From Salsipaludibacter sp963735045 (GTDB taxonomy: Bacteria > Actinomycetota > Nitriliruptoria > Nitriliruptorales > Nitriliruptoraceae), in contig CAVTIZ010000003.1 of NCBI GenBank assembly GCA_963735045.1, positions 1,798,001 to 1,862,000 on the forward strand: a stretch of 64,000 nt of DNA. The letters are read 5' to 3'. Below the pieces are notes generated by a model. It was not told the origin of the DNA. It saw only the letters and a list, made by a program, of their open reading frames with translations, and did not search any database. How positions within the stretch are numbered: the first letter of the stretch is position 1; each line of letters starts with the position of its first letter. The translations under genes were made by a program, and so were the position numbers. Shown here piece by piece: positions 15,991 to 24,836 of the stretch.

Positions 15991-17634
15991 CTACTCCTCC
16001 GGGTCGTCCGGGCAGCGGCGCTCCCAGGCACCATCGGACAGCGCCGGGCCGGGGTCGTCGGGCGTCGCGGGTCGGGACCGCGTCACGGTCCGGGTCTCGG
16101 TCCGGGTCTCTGTCCGGGTCTCTGTCCGGGTCTCTGTCCGGGTCTCTGGGGTGGCACCGGTGTCATCGGGCGACGGCGCGGCCGTCTCGTCGGTGAGTTC
16201 CACCTCGACGGATCGCTGTCGTTGGCAGCCGTCCAGGGCGTCGGTCAGCACCAGGGCGAGTTCGTCGGCCATGACCGACGCGAGGTAGCGCACCGGCTCG
16301 ACGTCGTTGGCCATCAGGGCGAAGTGGTAGCGGGTCGAGGGATCGTCGCTGGGGCCGTCCTCGACGACCACGTGGCCGGCGAGTGCCCGGACGTCGGCCA
16401 GGGTCCCGGTCTTGGCGTAGACCCGGGCCTCGGCCGAGGTGCCGAGCAGGCGCCCCGCCAGCGTCCCGACACGGCCGCTGCGGGCGAGCATGTCGGACCA
16501 GTCGGCCCCCATCTGGTCGAACAGCGCGAGGTCGTTGTTGACCAGCTGGTCGGGGCTGACCCGGTTGGTGCGGGACAGGCCCGACCCGTCCGACACGACC
16601 AGGCCGGCGGTGTCCACGCCCTCGGCGTCCAGCGCCGACCGGAGCGTGTCGTCGGCGTCGTGCCACGACCCGTGCCCGGCGACGCGGACGGCCGAGGCAC
16701 GCACGAGCGTGTCCGCGAGGTGGTTGTCGGACTCGCGCAGCATGAAGGACAGGATCTCGTCCATGGGTGGCGAGGACACCGTGGCCACCGGATTGGTCGC
16801 CAGGGTCGGGCGGGTCGCCCGACGCACCCCGCCCTTGATCCGGACGCCGCGCTCGGCCAGGGCGGCGGCCAACACCTCGGCGGTGTGCAGGGTCGGGTCG
16901 GGCTCGTGCTCGACGGTGACCGTCGGGGCCCCGCTGTCGGGCCCGTCGACCTGGACCCGCCGGCCCGTGTCGATGGTCAGCCCGCTGAGGAAGTGCGCAT
17001 CGAAGTCGGCGAAGTAGCGCGACGGCCAGCCGGCCGCCGTGCGGGCCACGCCGAACGTGGTGCCGTCCCCGACCAGGTCACCGCGGACGATCCGCACCCC
17101 GGCCGCCACGATGGCGTCGGCGAGGTCCTCGATGGCCGTGGCCGGCCGCGACGGGTAGATCCAGCGACGGTAGTCGTCGGAGGTGATCGTGGGGTCGCCC
17201 AGGCCCCGCACGACCAGGTCCCCGACCACGACGCCGTCCGCGCGGATGGGCGAGGTCGCCGTGCTGGCGGTGGTGATGCGACCCCGACGACCGATGGTCG
17301 CCAGCACCGAGGCCGCCGTCAGCGCCTTCATCGTCGACGCCGGGAGGAAGCCCTCGTCGGCGGCAACGGACCACACGGGGGTGCCGTCCCCCGCGACCAC
17401 GGCGATGCCCAGGCGGCCGGTCTCGGTCAGTTCGGGGTAGCGCGCGACGATGGCCTGCAACTCCGCCGCGAGCTGTTCGGGGACGACCACCTCACCGGTG
17501 CCGGCGGGCGACGCCGTCGGATCCTGCTGCATCGCCACCGGTCGGGCGACCGGCTCCGTCGGCAGGGACGCGGCCGCCGGCCCGGCGCCGAGCAGGGCGA
17601 GGAGCACGAGGAGCAGCGTGCGCGGTGGCCTCAT
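15991..17634 (-). CDS. dacB: D-Ala-D-Ala carboxypeptidase/endopeptidase (PBP4, family S13)
   Basis: A secreted low-molecular-weight penicillin-binding protein of 547 residues. A signal peptide (about residues 1-22) precedes the catalytic domain with SxxK in PASTMK (S100/K103), the SDN box in ESDNHLADT and the KTG box in AKTGTLADV. Between the first two boxes lies the large insert typical of class C PBPs. The last 60 residues are low complexity, with TETR repeated several times. ATG 17634 starts at MRPPRTLLL. It trims or cleaves peptidoglycan cross-bridges. It lies 37 bp downstream of a sigma factor gene. Confidence 0.92.
   Translation of the reverse strand: MRPPRTLLLVLLALLGAGPAAASLPTEPVARPVAMQQDPTASPAGTGEVVVPEQLAAELQAIVARYPELTETGRLGIAVVAGDGTPVWSVAADEGFLPASTMKALTAASVLATIGRRGRITTASTATSPIRADGVVVGDLVVRGLGDPTITSDDYRRWIYPSRPATAIEDLADAIVAAGVRIVRGDLVGDGTTFGVARTAAGWPSRYFADFDAHFLSGLTIDTGRRVQVDGPDSGAPTVTVEHEPDPTLHTAEVLAAALAERGVRIKGGVRRATRPTLATNPVATVSSPPMDEILSFMLRESDNHLADTLVRASAVRVAGHGSWHDADDTLRSALDAEGVDTAGLVVSDGSGLSRTNRVSPDQLVNNDLALFDQMGADWSDMLARSGRVGTLAGRLLGTSAEARVYAKTGTLADVRALAGHVVVEDGPSDDPSTRYHFALMANDVEPVRYLASVMADELALVLTDALDGCQRQRSVEVELTDETAAPSPDDTGATPETRTETRTETRTETRTETRTVTRSRPATPDDPGPALSDGAWERRCPDDPEE
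16084..16148. repeat. 12-bp tandem repeat encoding the TETR tail of the PBP4 protein
   Basis: The unit GGTCTCTGTCCG and close variants run in tandem for about five copies. On the coding (minus) strand they specify TETR-TETR repeats in a presumed unstructured tail. The three-codon-multiple period preserves frame, so copy number can change without breaking the gene. Confidence 0.8.
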
Positions 17635-17671
17635 CCGCGCGCGCGTCGCCCGGGTCGGGACCCTCGGCTGG

Positions 17672-18826
17672 TCATCGGGTCGCCTCGGCTCCACCCAGCA
17701 GGCCACGCAGCTGGAACCCGCGTGAGGGGTGGCGCAGCTTGGTCAGCGTCTTCTTCTCGATCTGGCGGATGCGCTCGCGCGTGAGTCCGAACTGCGACCC
17801 GATGTCCTCCAGCGTGTGCTCCTCGCCGTCCATCAGGCCGTAGCGCAGCATCAACACCGTGCGTTCGCGGTCGGTGAGCGCCGACAGCGCCCGTTGCACC
17901 TCGTGTCGGGCCATCAGGGTGGCCGCCGACGCCGCCGGGTCGATCGCGCGCTCGTCGGGCACCAACTCGCCCATCGTCGCGTCACCGTCCTCCCCGATCG
18001 GCTTGTCCAGCGACGCGACCTCCTGGGCCGCCAGCCGCACCTCGCGCAACCGGACCACGGTCAGCCCGAGCTCGTCGGCGACCTCGTCGTCGGTGGCGTC
18101 GCGTCCGAGGACCTGCAGCAGGGCGAACTCGGCGTAGCGGATCTTGCCCATCAGCTCGTGGACGTGGACCGGCAGGCGCACCGTCCGCCCGGTGTTGGCC
18201 AGCCCACGCTGCAGCGCCTGGCGGATCCACCACGTCGCGTAGGTCGAGAACTTGTAGCCCTTGGTGTGGTCGAACTTCTCCACCCCACGGATGAGCCCGA
18301 GGTTGCCCTCCTGGATCAACGCGAGCAGGTCCACGCCGCGGCCGCGGAACTTGCGGGCCACCGACACCACCAGACGCAGGTTGGCCCGGATCATGTGGTC
18401 CTTGGCTCGCTGGCCCTGGCGCACGATCAGGCGGAGCTGGGCGGCCTGGCGTGCGGTCGGGGGGTCGGAGGCCACGGACAGGACGCAGGCGGCGTGCAGG
18501 CCGGCCTGGTAGCGCTTGGCGAGGTCGACCTCCTCCTCGGCGGTGAGCAGGTCGGTCCGCCCGATCTCGTTGAGGTACTGGCGGACGGAGTCGGCCGTGG
18601 ACGACAGGGGGTCGACCTCGGGCCGCGCCCCGTCCTCGACCAGGTCGTCGACCACCTGCATGCCCAGGTCGCGGGCGCGCTGGGCGGTGTCGTCGACCCA
18701 CGACTCCGGCAGCAGCAAGGGGTCGAAGAGTTCCTGCAACTCCGACAACAGCACGTAGCCACGGCTGGACGCACGCTCGAAGAGTTCGGCCACTGCCGTG
18801 GCCGACGATGCCTGCACCATGCCCAT
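17672..18826 (-). CDS. RNA polymerase sigma factor, HrdB-like (copy 1)
   Basis: A sigma-70 family protein of 384 residues with regions 1.2 to 4.2. Region 1.2 contains DSVRQYLNEIGRTDLLT. Region 2 contains HMIRANLRLVVSVARKF, LIQEGNLGLIRGVEKFDHTKG and KFSTYATWWIRQAL. Region 3 is followed by region 4.2, EDIGSQFGLTRERIRQIEKK. It lacks a long acidic region 1.1, so it could be group 1 or group 2. It is a clear paralogue of the sigma factor at 22353-23516. ATG 18826 is my choice; an in-frame ATG at 18868 is an alternative. A good promoter lies at 18912-18940. Confidence 0.92.
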   Translation of the reverse strand: MGMVQASSATAVAELFERASSRGYVLLSELQELFDPLLLPESWVDDTAQRARDLGMQVVDDLVEDGARPEVDPLSSTADSVRQYLNEIGRTDLLTAEEEVDLAKRYQAGLHAACVLSVASDPPTARQAAQLRLIVRQGQRAKDHMIRANLRLVVSVARKFRGRGVDLLALIQEGNLGLIRGVEKFDHTKGYKFSTYATWWIRQALQRGLANTGRTVRLPVHVHELMGKIRYAEFALLQVLGRDATDDEVADELGLTVVRLREVRLAAQEVASLDKPIGEDGDATMGELVPDERAIDPAASAATLMARHEVQRALSALTDRERTVLMLRYGLMDGEEHTLEDIGSQFGLTRERIRQIEKKTLTKLRHPSRGFQLRGLLGGAEATR

Positions 18827-18911
18827 CGCCCCCGCCCTGACGCGTCGGTGTCGGGCTGACCGCCCCATAACAGATCCCCGCACGGGCTGCACTGCCCGAT
18901 CGGTCGGGGCC

Positions 18912-18940
18912 AGCGTAGGAGCGGTCACCGGCGCTGTCAG
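18912..18940 (-). promoter_or_regulatory. Promoter of sigma factor gene 1
   Basis: On the minus strand CTGACA (18935-18940) and TACGCT (18912-18917) are separated by 17 bp, a good housekeeping-sigma promoter. The start site should lie near 18905, leaving a leader of about 80 nt before ATG 18826. This is the best-matched promoter I found in the window. Confidence 0.6.
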
Positions 18941-18987
18941 CACGACTCGTCCAGACCGCTGCGACCGCGACCGGGTCGGGGTCGTGG

Positions 18988-20865
18988 TCACGCGTCGGCC
19001 ACGGGGCGGTCCGCGGTCGGCGACAACGGGTCCAGCGCCTCTTCGGGGGTGGGCCCACGCGACTGCAGCTGGGCCGGGTCCCGCCCCGACGCCAGGGCGG
19101 CGTCGGCCGGGCGCTGGCTGCCCTCGACCGCGGCATCGCTGGTGGGGATCACCAGCACCCGGATGTCGGGGGCGACCTCCCGCGCCACGTCCTCCACGAT
19201 GGACGACGTCGACCCGTGCCGCGGGAACGGCTCGCCGAGCACGATCAGGTCGGCGCCGATGGTTCGGGCCGTGCGCGCGATGGTGGCGGCCACGCCCTCG
19301 CCGGCCGCCGTTCGATGGTCGAACGGGACCTCTCGGGCCCCGGCGACCAGGCTGACGTAGCGCAGCGCGGGTGGGATCGGCCCGTCCACGGGCTCGCCCG
19401 CGGGCACCACGTGCAACCCCGTCAGGGCGGCGCCCGTGGAGGCGGCGAGGTCGACGATCTGGGGGGCCTTGCGACGCGCCATCCCGGGGTTGGACAGCGG
19501 GACCAGGATCGAGCTGATCAGTTGTTGGGCCCCGGGTTCCGACGAGTCCTCGTCGTCGCTGGCGTCCCCGACGGCCTCGAGGGCACGCCCGACCCCGACG
19601 GGACCGACCAGTTCGAACACCACGACCGAGCCCAGCACGATGGCCGAGACCTGCGACCCGAGTTCGGCGAGCCCGGCCTGCGTGGCCTTCTCCAGGGTGA
19701 AGGCCGCGAGGCCGATCGCCATGCCGGCGAACGGTGACAGGGCGGGCCCGACCCACGGCCCCCAACCGGCTCGACGGCCCGACCGGGTGAGCTCCGCACC
19801 GGCCCAGCCGCCACCGACCTTGCCGACGGCCCGGCCCAGCACGAAGATCAGGCCCGGGATGCCCACGGTCGCGAGCTCCTCGAGGTGCACGCCGGCGCCC
19901 GCCACGATGAAGAACACCAGGAAGATCGGGGCCTCCAACGTCCGCACGGCCCCGAACAGCGGTCGGGTGTCCCGCGGGTCGTTGGCGACCACCGCCCCCA
20001 TGATCAGCGTGGAGATCACCACCGGCGCGCCCAGGACCCGGCTGACCGCGACCACCGCGATCAGGACCACGAACACCAACAGCAGCCGCTCCCCGGCCCG
20101 GTGCATGGAGCGCATCAGGCGACGCATGACCACCGCCCCGACCAGCCCGATCACCGCCGAGAAGATGACCAGCTGGACGAAGGCCAGCACGCCCTGTCCG
20201 ACGCCGGGGGCCGACGCCGTCAGGATGACCGGCAGTCCCAGGCCGTACAGCAGCGCCGACACCAGGTTGTTCACGGCGGTCAGCGACAGCATGTGGTCGG
20301 TGAAGCGGCCACGCGCGCTCTTGATCCCGATCACGGCGACCAACGTCGTGGGCGAGGTCGACACCGCGATCGCGGCCAGCAGGTAGGCCGGACCCGGCCC
20401 GAGGCCGAACAGGGTCAGTCCGAGGAAGACCAGACCGAACACGGCGAGGTTCTCCAGCACCGCGATCGGGGTGAGGGTGGCTCGCAACCGTCGCAGCACG
20501 GGCAGTTCGAGTCGTTCGCCGATGGCGAACACGATCGCCCCCAGGGCCACCGAGATCACCGGATCCAACGACACCAGGGTCTGGGCCGTCACCAGGTTGA
20601 GCACCGACGGGCCGACCACGACGCCGATGGCGAGGAAGACGATCACCTCGGACACGAACCGCTGCGTCAGGTGCCCCACCAGGAAGGCGACGACCCCCAG
20701 CCCCGCGATGAGCAGCAGCCCACGCTCGGTCTGCAACCCGGAGGCCTCCGCGGTGGCCTCCGTGGCCAACCAGCCCCCGGCGAGCAGGTCGTGGGTCGTG
20801 CTCACGACGGCCGTCGAGGTCAGCCGGGCGACCTCCACCGTCACGTCGAGGGCGGTGGCGGACAT
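18988..20865 (-). CDS. CPA2-type cation/proton antiporter with C-terminal Usp-like domain
   Basis: A protein of 625 residues. The first 430 form a 12-13 helix Na+/H+ exchanger-type domain, with FVSEVIVFLAIGVVVGPSVL, a central STSPTTL motif and later helices GAPVVISTLIMGAVVANDPRDTRPLF. Residues from about 455 to 575 form a soluble universal-stress-like domain (SSILVPLSNPG, IGADLIVLGEPF, ILVIPTS-like strands). A disordered Pro/Asp tail ends it. Such proteins move K+ or Na+ against protons, and the cytosolic domain probably gates transport on nucleotide binding. It lies between two sigma factor genes. Confidence 0.88.
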   Translation of the reverse strand: MSATALDVTVEVARLTSTAVVSTTHDLLAGGWLATEATAEASGLQTERGLLLIAGLGVVAFLVGHLTQRFVSEVIVFLAIGVVVGPSVLNLVTAQTLVSLDPVISVALGAIVFAIGERLELPVLRRLRATLTPIAVLENLAVFGLVFLGLTLFGLGPGPAYLLAAIAVSTSPTTLVAVIGIKSARGRFTDHMLSLTAVNNLVSALLYGLGLPVILTASAPGVGQGVLAFVQLVIFSAVIGLVGAVVMRRLMRSMHRAGERLLLVFVVLIAVVAVSRVLGAPVVISTLIMGAVVANDPRDTRPLFGAVRTLEAPIFLVFFIVAGAGVHLEELATVGIPGLIFVLGRAVGKVGGGWAGAELTRSGRRAGWGPWVGPALSPFAGMAIGLAAFTLEKATQAGLAELGSQVSAIVLGSVVVFELVGPVGVGRALEAVGDASDDEDSSEPGAQQLISSILVPLSNPGMARRKAPQIVDLAASTGAALTGLHVVPAGEPVDGPIPPALRYVSLVAGAREVPFDHRTAAGEGVAATIARTARTIGADLIVLGEPFPRHGSTSSIVEDVAREVAPDIRVLVIPTSDAAVEGSQRPADAALASGRDPAQLQSRGPTPEEALDPLSPTADRPVADA

Positions 20866-21028
20866 GCAGACTCCGGGTCGGGGGTCACGGTCACGTCGTC
20901 GGCTCCGTGGCGGGCGACGACCGTCGGACCAGCGGGCGGGGTCGTTGCGTCCCGGTCACCGTCGCGGCGGGCCGGGCGCGGGCCGCGTTGGCGGTTGCCG
21001 ATGCCTCGCGTGGTCCGTCCGCAGGAGG

Positions 21029-22306
21029 CTATCGAGTTCCCCCGGCCCGGTCCCCGTCCGGGTCGTGGAGCCGGCCGCGGTCGTGGTCGTCGGCCACGTC
21101 CCCGCCACGACGGCGACGGCTCTGCGCCACCTCCCCGTCGGACCGCCGCGTGACGACGACGGCTGCCAGGGCCGTGGTCGCCGGGACCGCGGCGATCAGC
21201 CCCAGCGATCCCACCAGGGTCTTGACCAGTTCGGTCGCCACGACCTCGGAGGTCACGATCTCCCCCAGGGACCGCCCCCCGGTCGAGAAGACCACCAGCA
21301 ACGACAGGGATGCACCGGCGTAGGCCAGGAACAGGGTGTTGACCGTCGACGCGATGTGGTCGCGACCCACGGCCATCGTGCGGCGGAACACCTGGCCGGC
21401 GGTCAGGCGCGGATCCGTGTCGTGCAGCGCCCAGGCCGTCCCGGCCTGGGCCACCGTGACGTCGTCGAGCACACCCAGGGCGGCGATGATCAGTCCCGCG
21501 AGCACCAGCCCGGCGAGGTCGAGGTCGGCAACGACGACACGGGCGAAGCGGGCCTCGTCCGAGGCGTTGCCGGTGATCGCGGACCAGTCGAGGAACACCA
21601 GTGCCAGCACCACCGTCAGCCCCAGCGCGATGGTGGTCCCCACCACCGCGACCGTCGTGCGCGGCGACACCCCGTGGGCGAGGTACAGCGTGGCGAGCAT
21701 GATCGCCACGGAGCCCACCAGCGCCACCACGGCCGGCGGGGAGCCGGCCAGGATCGCGGGGACGACGAACCTGGCCACCAGGAACAGGCTGACGCCCAGC
21801 CCCAGCAGGGACCGGAGGCCGTGCCAGCGACCAACCAGCAGCACCACCCCGACGAACGACGCCACCAGCACCCACAGGCTGGTCGTGCGTTGCAGGTCGA
21901 CGATGTAGAGGTCGCTGGCGTCGGCGCCCGCGGCGTCCACGACCACGCGGTCGCCCACGGCCAGTTCCGGAAGCCCGTCCAGCAGCATGTCGACGGTCAC
22001 GGTCTGCCCGACCCGGTCCCCCTCGGTCAGCTCGAAGGAGATGCGTGCCTGCGCACCGGCCTGGCCCTCGTCGGGCAGACGCTCCATCGCCACGATCGTG
22101 GCGTCCACCAGCGGCTGGCCGCGGCCGGTGTCGGGTCCGGGCGCACTCGGCGGGGGCCACAGCACGACCAGGCCGACCAGGGTGGCGACGACGACGATGC
22201 CGACGGCCACGACCAGCGCGGACACGCGACGCGGGGGTCGTTGCAGGGCCACGGGAACCTCGTCGGGATCGGCGGGGGGGCGGCGACGGGACGACCCGAC
22301 ACGCAT
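21029..22306 (-). CDS. YibE/F-family membrane protein
   Basis: A membrane protein of 425 residues. After an Arg-rich N-terminus and one helix (about 28-50) comes a small extracytoplasmic domain of about 70 residues (TIVAMERLPDEGQ... to GDRVVVDAAG). Seven or eight helices then carry family-typical motifs SVAIMLATLYLAHGVSPRTT, LGVLDDVTVAQAG and GRDHIASTVNTLFLAYAG. The function of YibE/F proteins is not established. The tail after the last helix is Arg-rich. The gene stands 46 bp downstream of sigma factor 2, which may drive its transcription. Confidence 0.85.
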   Translation of the reverse strand: MRVGSSRRRPPADPDEVPVALQRPPRRVSALVVAVGIVVVATLVGLVVLWPPPSAPGPDTGRGQPLVDATIVAMERLPDEGQAGAQARISFELTEGDRVGQTVTVDMLLDGLPELAVGDRVVVDAAGADASDLYIVDLQRTTSLWVLVASFVGVVLLVGRWHGLRSLLGLGVSLFLVARFVVPAILAGSPPAVVALVGSVAIMLATLYLAHGVSPRTTVAVVGTTIALGLTVVLALVFLDWSAITGNASDEARFARVVVADLDLAGLVLAGLIIAALGVLDDVTVAQAGTAWALHDTDPRLTAGQVFRRTMAVGRDHIASTVNTLFLAYAGASLSLLVVFSTGGRSLGEIVTSEVVATELVKTLVGSLGLIAAVPATTALAAVVVTRRSDGEVAQSRRRRGGDVADDHDRGRLHDPDGDRAGGTR

Positions 22307-22352
22307 CTGGCCGTCCCGGTCGGGACGGCCAGTGTGGTCCGGTCGGGTCCGG

Positions 22353-23516
22353 TCAGGCAGCGATGGCCTTCTCCAGCACGCTGAGCAGGCCCGACAGGTG
22401 GTGGGCGCGCGACGGGTGGCGCAGCTTCGACAGGGCGCGGTTCTGCATCTGCCGGATGCGCTCGCGGGTGAGGCCGAAGTGCTGGCCGACCTCCTCCAGC
22501 GTGCGTGGCTCCTGCCCGTCCAGCCCGAAGCGCAGGATGAGGATGATGCGCTCGCGTTCGTCGAGCTCGCCCAGGGCGGCCTCGATCTGGGCCACCGCGT
22601 CCTCCTTCTGGGCGGACTCGGCCGGGTCGGACCCGCCCTCGTCGGCGATCAGGTCACCCATGGTGGCGTCGCCGTCCTCGCCGATCGGCTTGTCCAGCGA
22701 CACCAGGTCCTGCATCGCGTCGCGGACCTCGCGGACCCGCTCGGCGGTCAACCCGACCTCGTCGGCGACCTCCTCGTCGGTCGGGTCGGCACCCTTGCGC
22801 TGGCGGATACGGGTCTCGGCCGACCGCAGCTTGCCGTACAGCTCCCAGACGTGGGCGGGCACGCGGATCGTGCGCGCCTTGGACGCGACCCCGCGCTGCA
22901 GCGCCTGACGGATCCACCACACGGCGTAGGTCGAGAACTTGTAGCCCTTCGTGTGGTCGAACTTCTCGACGGCACGAAGCAGCCCGAGGTTGCCCTCCTG
23001 GATGAGTTCGATGAAGTCGAGGTCACGACCCGAGAACTTGCGTGCCTGGGGCACGACCAGCCGCAGGTTGGCCTGGACCATGCGCTCCTTGGCGCGCTTG
23101 CCGTCGGCGGAGATGCGTCGCAGCAGGCGCTTGCGGGCCGCCGGCATCTTCTCGTCGGCCGTCATCATGGACTCGGCGGCCAGGTGCGACTGGTAGCGCT
23201 TCGCCAGGTCCGCCTCGTCCTCCTTGGTCAACAGCGCGTGCTTGCCGGCGTCGTTGAGGTACTGGCGCACCAGGTCGGTGGTGAGGTGGCCGGTGTCGTA
23301 CTCGACCCCCTCGGGGGCGTCGTCGGCGACGTCGTCGATCACCTCGAGACCGGCCTGGCGGACACGGCCGAGGGAGTCCTCCACGAAGTCCTGGAGGGCC
23401 GGGTCCGGCTGCTCGATCTCGTTGATCTCACTCAGGAGCACGAATCCGCGCTCCTGCGAGCGCTCGATCAGCTCCTCGACCGCAACTTCGGCGATCGGCA
23501 GGTCGACACTGCTCAT
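22353..23516 (-). CDS. RNA polymerase sigma factor, HrdB-like (copy 2)
   Basis: A sigma-70 family protein of 387 residues. It has HLTTDLVRQYLNDAGKHALLT in region 1.2, RMVQANLRLVVPQARKF and IELIQEGNLGLLRAVEKFDH in region 2, and EVGQHFGLTRERIRQMQNR in region 4.2. AGGAG lies six bases before ATG 23516. The -10-recognition helices are almost identical to those of the sigma factor 3.5 kb away, while region 4.2 and the region 2/3 linker differ, pointing to divergent -35 preference or regulation. Which copy is the essential primary factor cannot be decided here. Confidence 0.92.
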   Translation of the reverse strand: MSSVDLPIAEVAVEELIERSQERGFVLLSEINEIEQPDPALQDFVEDSLGRVRQAGLEVIDDVADDAPEGVEYDTGHLTTDLVRQYLNDAGKHALLTKEDEADLAKRYQSHLAAESMMTADEKMPAARKRLLRRISADGKRAKERMVQANLRLVVPQARKFSGRDLDFIELIQEGNLGLLRAVEKFDHTKGYKFSTYAVWWIRQALQRGVASKARTIRVPAHVWELYGKLRSAETRIRQRKGADPTDEEVADEVGLTAERVREVRDAMQDLVSLDKPIGEDGDATMGDLIADEGGSDPAESAQKEDAVAQIEAALGELDERERIILILRFGLDGQEPRTLEEVGQHFGLTRERIRQMQNRALSKLRHPSRAHHLSGLLSVLEKAIAA

Positions 23517-23934
23517 GGCTTCTCCTCTCGGCCCCTGGGTGGGCTGGCGTCCAGGTGGCCGGGGCAGGCCAGGTGTCCACCGCGCACGTGGTCGTGACGT
23601 CGGGGCGGGTGACGATCGGGCGGGACGGGTTCGTGGCTGGTCGCCACGGATGCGGGTCGGTCCCTGGGGGCCGGCGACCGCCGTGGCGGTCACCGTCGGG
23701 GCACTGCCCGCGGGTCGTCGTCGGGCAGGACCGGCGCGACGGCACGTCGGGGGTCATCATGGCACATCACGTGCCGGAATCGAAATCCCCACGGGGGCCG
23801 AACGGTCACGAACCTCGTCCGTGGCGCCGCGAGGACGTGACCGACATGCACTCGCTCGGCCGTCAAGGGTAACGGGCGGTGGGACCGGCTTGTTCCGCAC
23901 CCGTTCCCGACGGTCGTCACCGGCGGCCGCGAGT
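23517..23934. other. 418-bp non-coding gap upstream of sigma factor 2
   Basis: No credible gene was seen. The stretch should hold the sigma factor 2 promoter. The best candidate on the minus strand is TTCGAT (23779-23784) and CATGAT (23756-23761), 17 bp apart. The spacer contains the interrupted inverted repeat GGCAC-N5-GTGCC at 23761-23775. The transcript leader would be about 230 nt. No riboswitch consensus was recognised. Confidence 0.5.
23756..23784 (-). promoter_or_regulatory. Candidate promoter with inverted repeat for sigma factor 2
   Basis: Minus-strand TTCGAT and CATGAT hexamers stand 17 bp apart. GGCAC-N5-GTGCC lies inside the spacer, a position where a dimeric activator or repressor could act. 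The hexamers are weak, so this is tentative. Confidence 0.3.
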
Positions 23935-24432
23935 TCAGGGGTGGTCGATGGCGACGACCTCGACCTTGATCCCGTCCGGGTCCTCGACGAACACCGCGTA
24001 GTGGTCGTCGCCGCCAGCGTGCGGGTAGCGGTCGTCGTAGAGCAGCCGGACACCCCGGTCGCGCAGGGCCGCGCGCAGCTCGTCCACGGCGTCGGTGCTC
24101 GACAGCCCGAAGGCGAGGTGGTTCAGGCCGGGTTGGCGACGATCCAGCTCACCACCACCCTCGGGCGCCACCACGAACACCAGGTAGGTCGACGGCGTGC
24201 GGAACGAGATGCCGTCGTCCCACTCCTGGAAGGGCTCCCAGCCGAAGCGGGCCAGCAGCCAGCCCCAGAACCGCGCCGACGCCTCGAGGTCGCTGACGTA
24301 CAACTCGAGGTGGTGGAGGGCGCCCGGGGCGGCGCCCTGCATGGCCTCGCGGACCCCACCCGGGACGGTGGTGGGACGGTCCGGGGGCGCGGCCCCCCGG
24401 GGGTCACGCCGCGGCTGGTCGCTGGTGTCCAC
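23935..24432 (-). CDS. VOC-family (glyoxalase/dioxygenase fold) protein
   Basis: A single-domain protein of 165 residues. The vicinal-oxygen-chelate fold shows as HHLELYVSDLEASARFWGWLL at about residue 40, LNHLAFGLSS in the second half and a closing EDPDGIKVEVVAID. The His and Glu residues at these positions are the usual metal ligands. An N-terminal tail of about 35 residues is disordered. GTG 24432 is the start. The substrate is unknown: members include glyoxalases, ring-cleaving dioxygenases and fosfomycin-type resistance proteins. Confidence 0.82.
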   Translation of the reverse strand: MDTSDQPRRDPRGAAPPDRPTTVPGGVREAMQGAAPGALHHLELYVSDLEASARFWGWLLARFGWEPFQEWDDGISFRTPSTYLVFVVAPEGGGELDRRQPGLNHLAFGLSSTDAVDELRAALRDRGVRLLYDDRYPHAGGDDHYAVFVEDPDGIKVEVVAIDHP

Positions 24433-24495
24433 GATCGTCCTCGTCCCCCACGGTTGGGTCCCGTGGTCGACCGCTCACGATAGGTCGGCGGTGCC

Positions 24496-24828
24496 TCACC
24501 CGCCGCCCGGGCCATCGTCCCCCGGCCCGCCACCTCGACCCGCGTCGGCCACGATCCGGCCGTCGACCACGACCACGCCCTCGGCCCGCAGGTGGTCGGC
24601 CTGCCGGTCGGCGAGGTGGGCAGCCAGTCGCCCCGAGGCCGGGACCACCCGCCACCACGGCACCGGGGCGTCGGTGCGCCGCAGGGCCGTCCCCACCGCA
24701 CGCGCCGCACCGGGGCTGCCGGCCTCGCGGGCGACGTCGCCGTAGGTCACCAGGGCGCCGGCCGGCAGGCCGGCCACGACGGCCTCCACGCGTTGGCCGA
24801 AGGTCGGGCCGTCGTCGGCGTCGCCCAC
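24496..24828 (-). CDS. Alkyltransferase-like (ATL) MGMT-fold protein
   Basis: A protein of 110 residues matching only the DNA-binding domain of O6-alkylguanine-DNA alkyltransferases: VTYGDVAREAGSPGAARAVGTALRR and then PWWRVVPASG. In active MGMT this motif is PCHRV; here the catalytic Cys is replaced by Trp, as in ATL proteins. ATL proteins cannot remove alkyl groups but bind O6-alkylguanine and recruit nucleotide-excision repair. The start is GTG 24828, eight bases after the stop of the HD phosphodiesterase gene, so the two are co-transcribed. Confidence 0.87.
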   Translation of the reverse strand: MGDADDGPTFGQRVEAVVAGLPAGALVTYGDVAREAGSPGAARAVGTALRRTDAPVPWWRVVPASGRLAAHLADRQADHLRAEGVVVVDGRIVADAGRGGGPGDDGPGGG

Positions 24829-24836
24829 GGCGGCGA

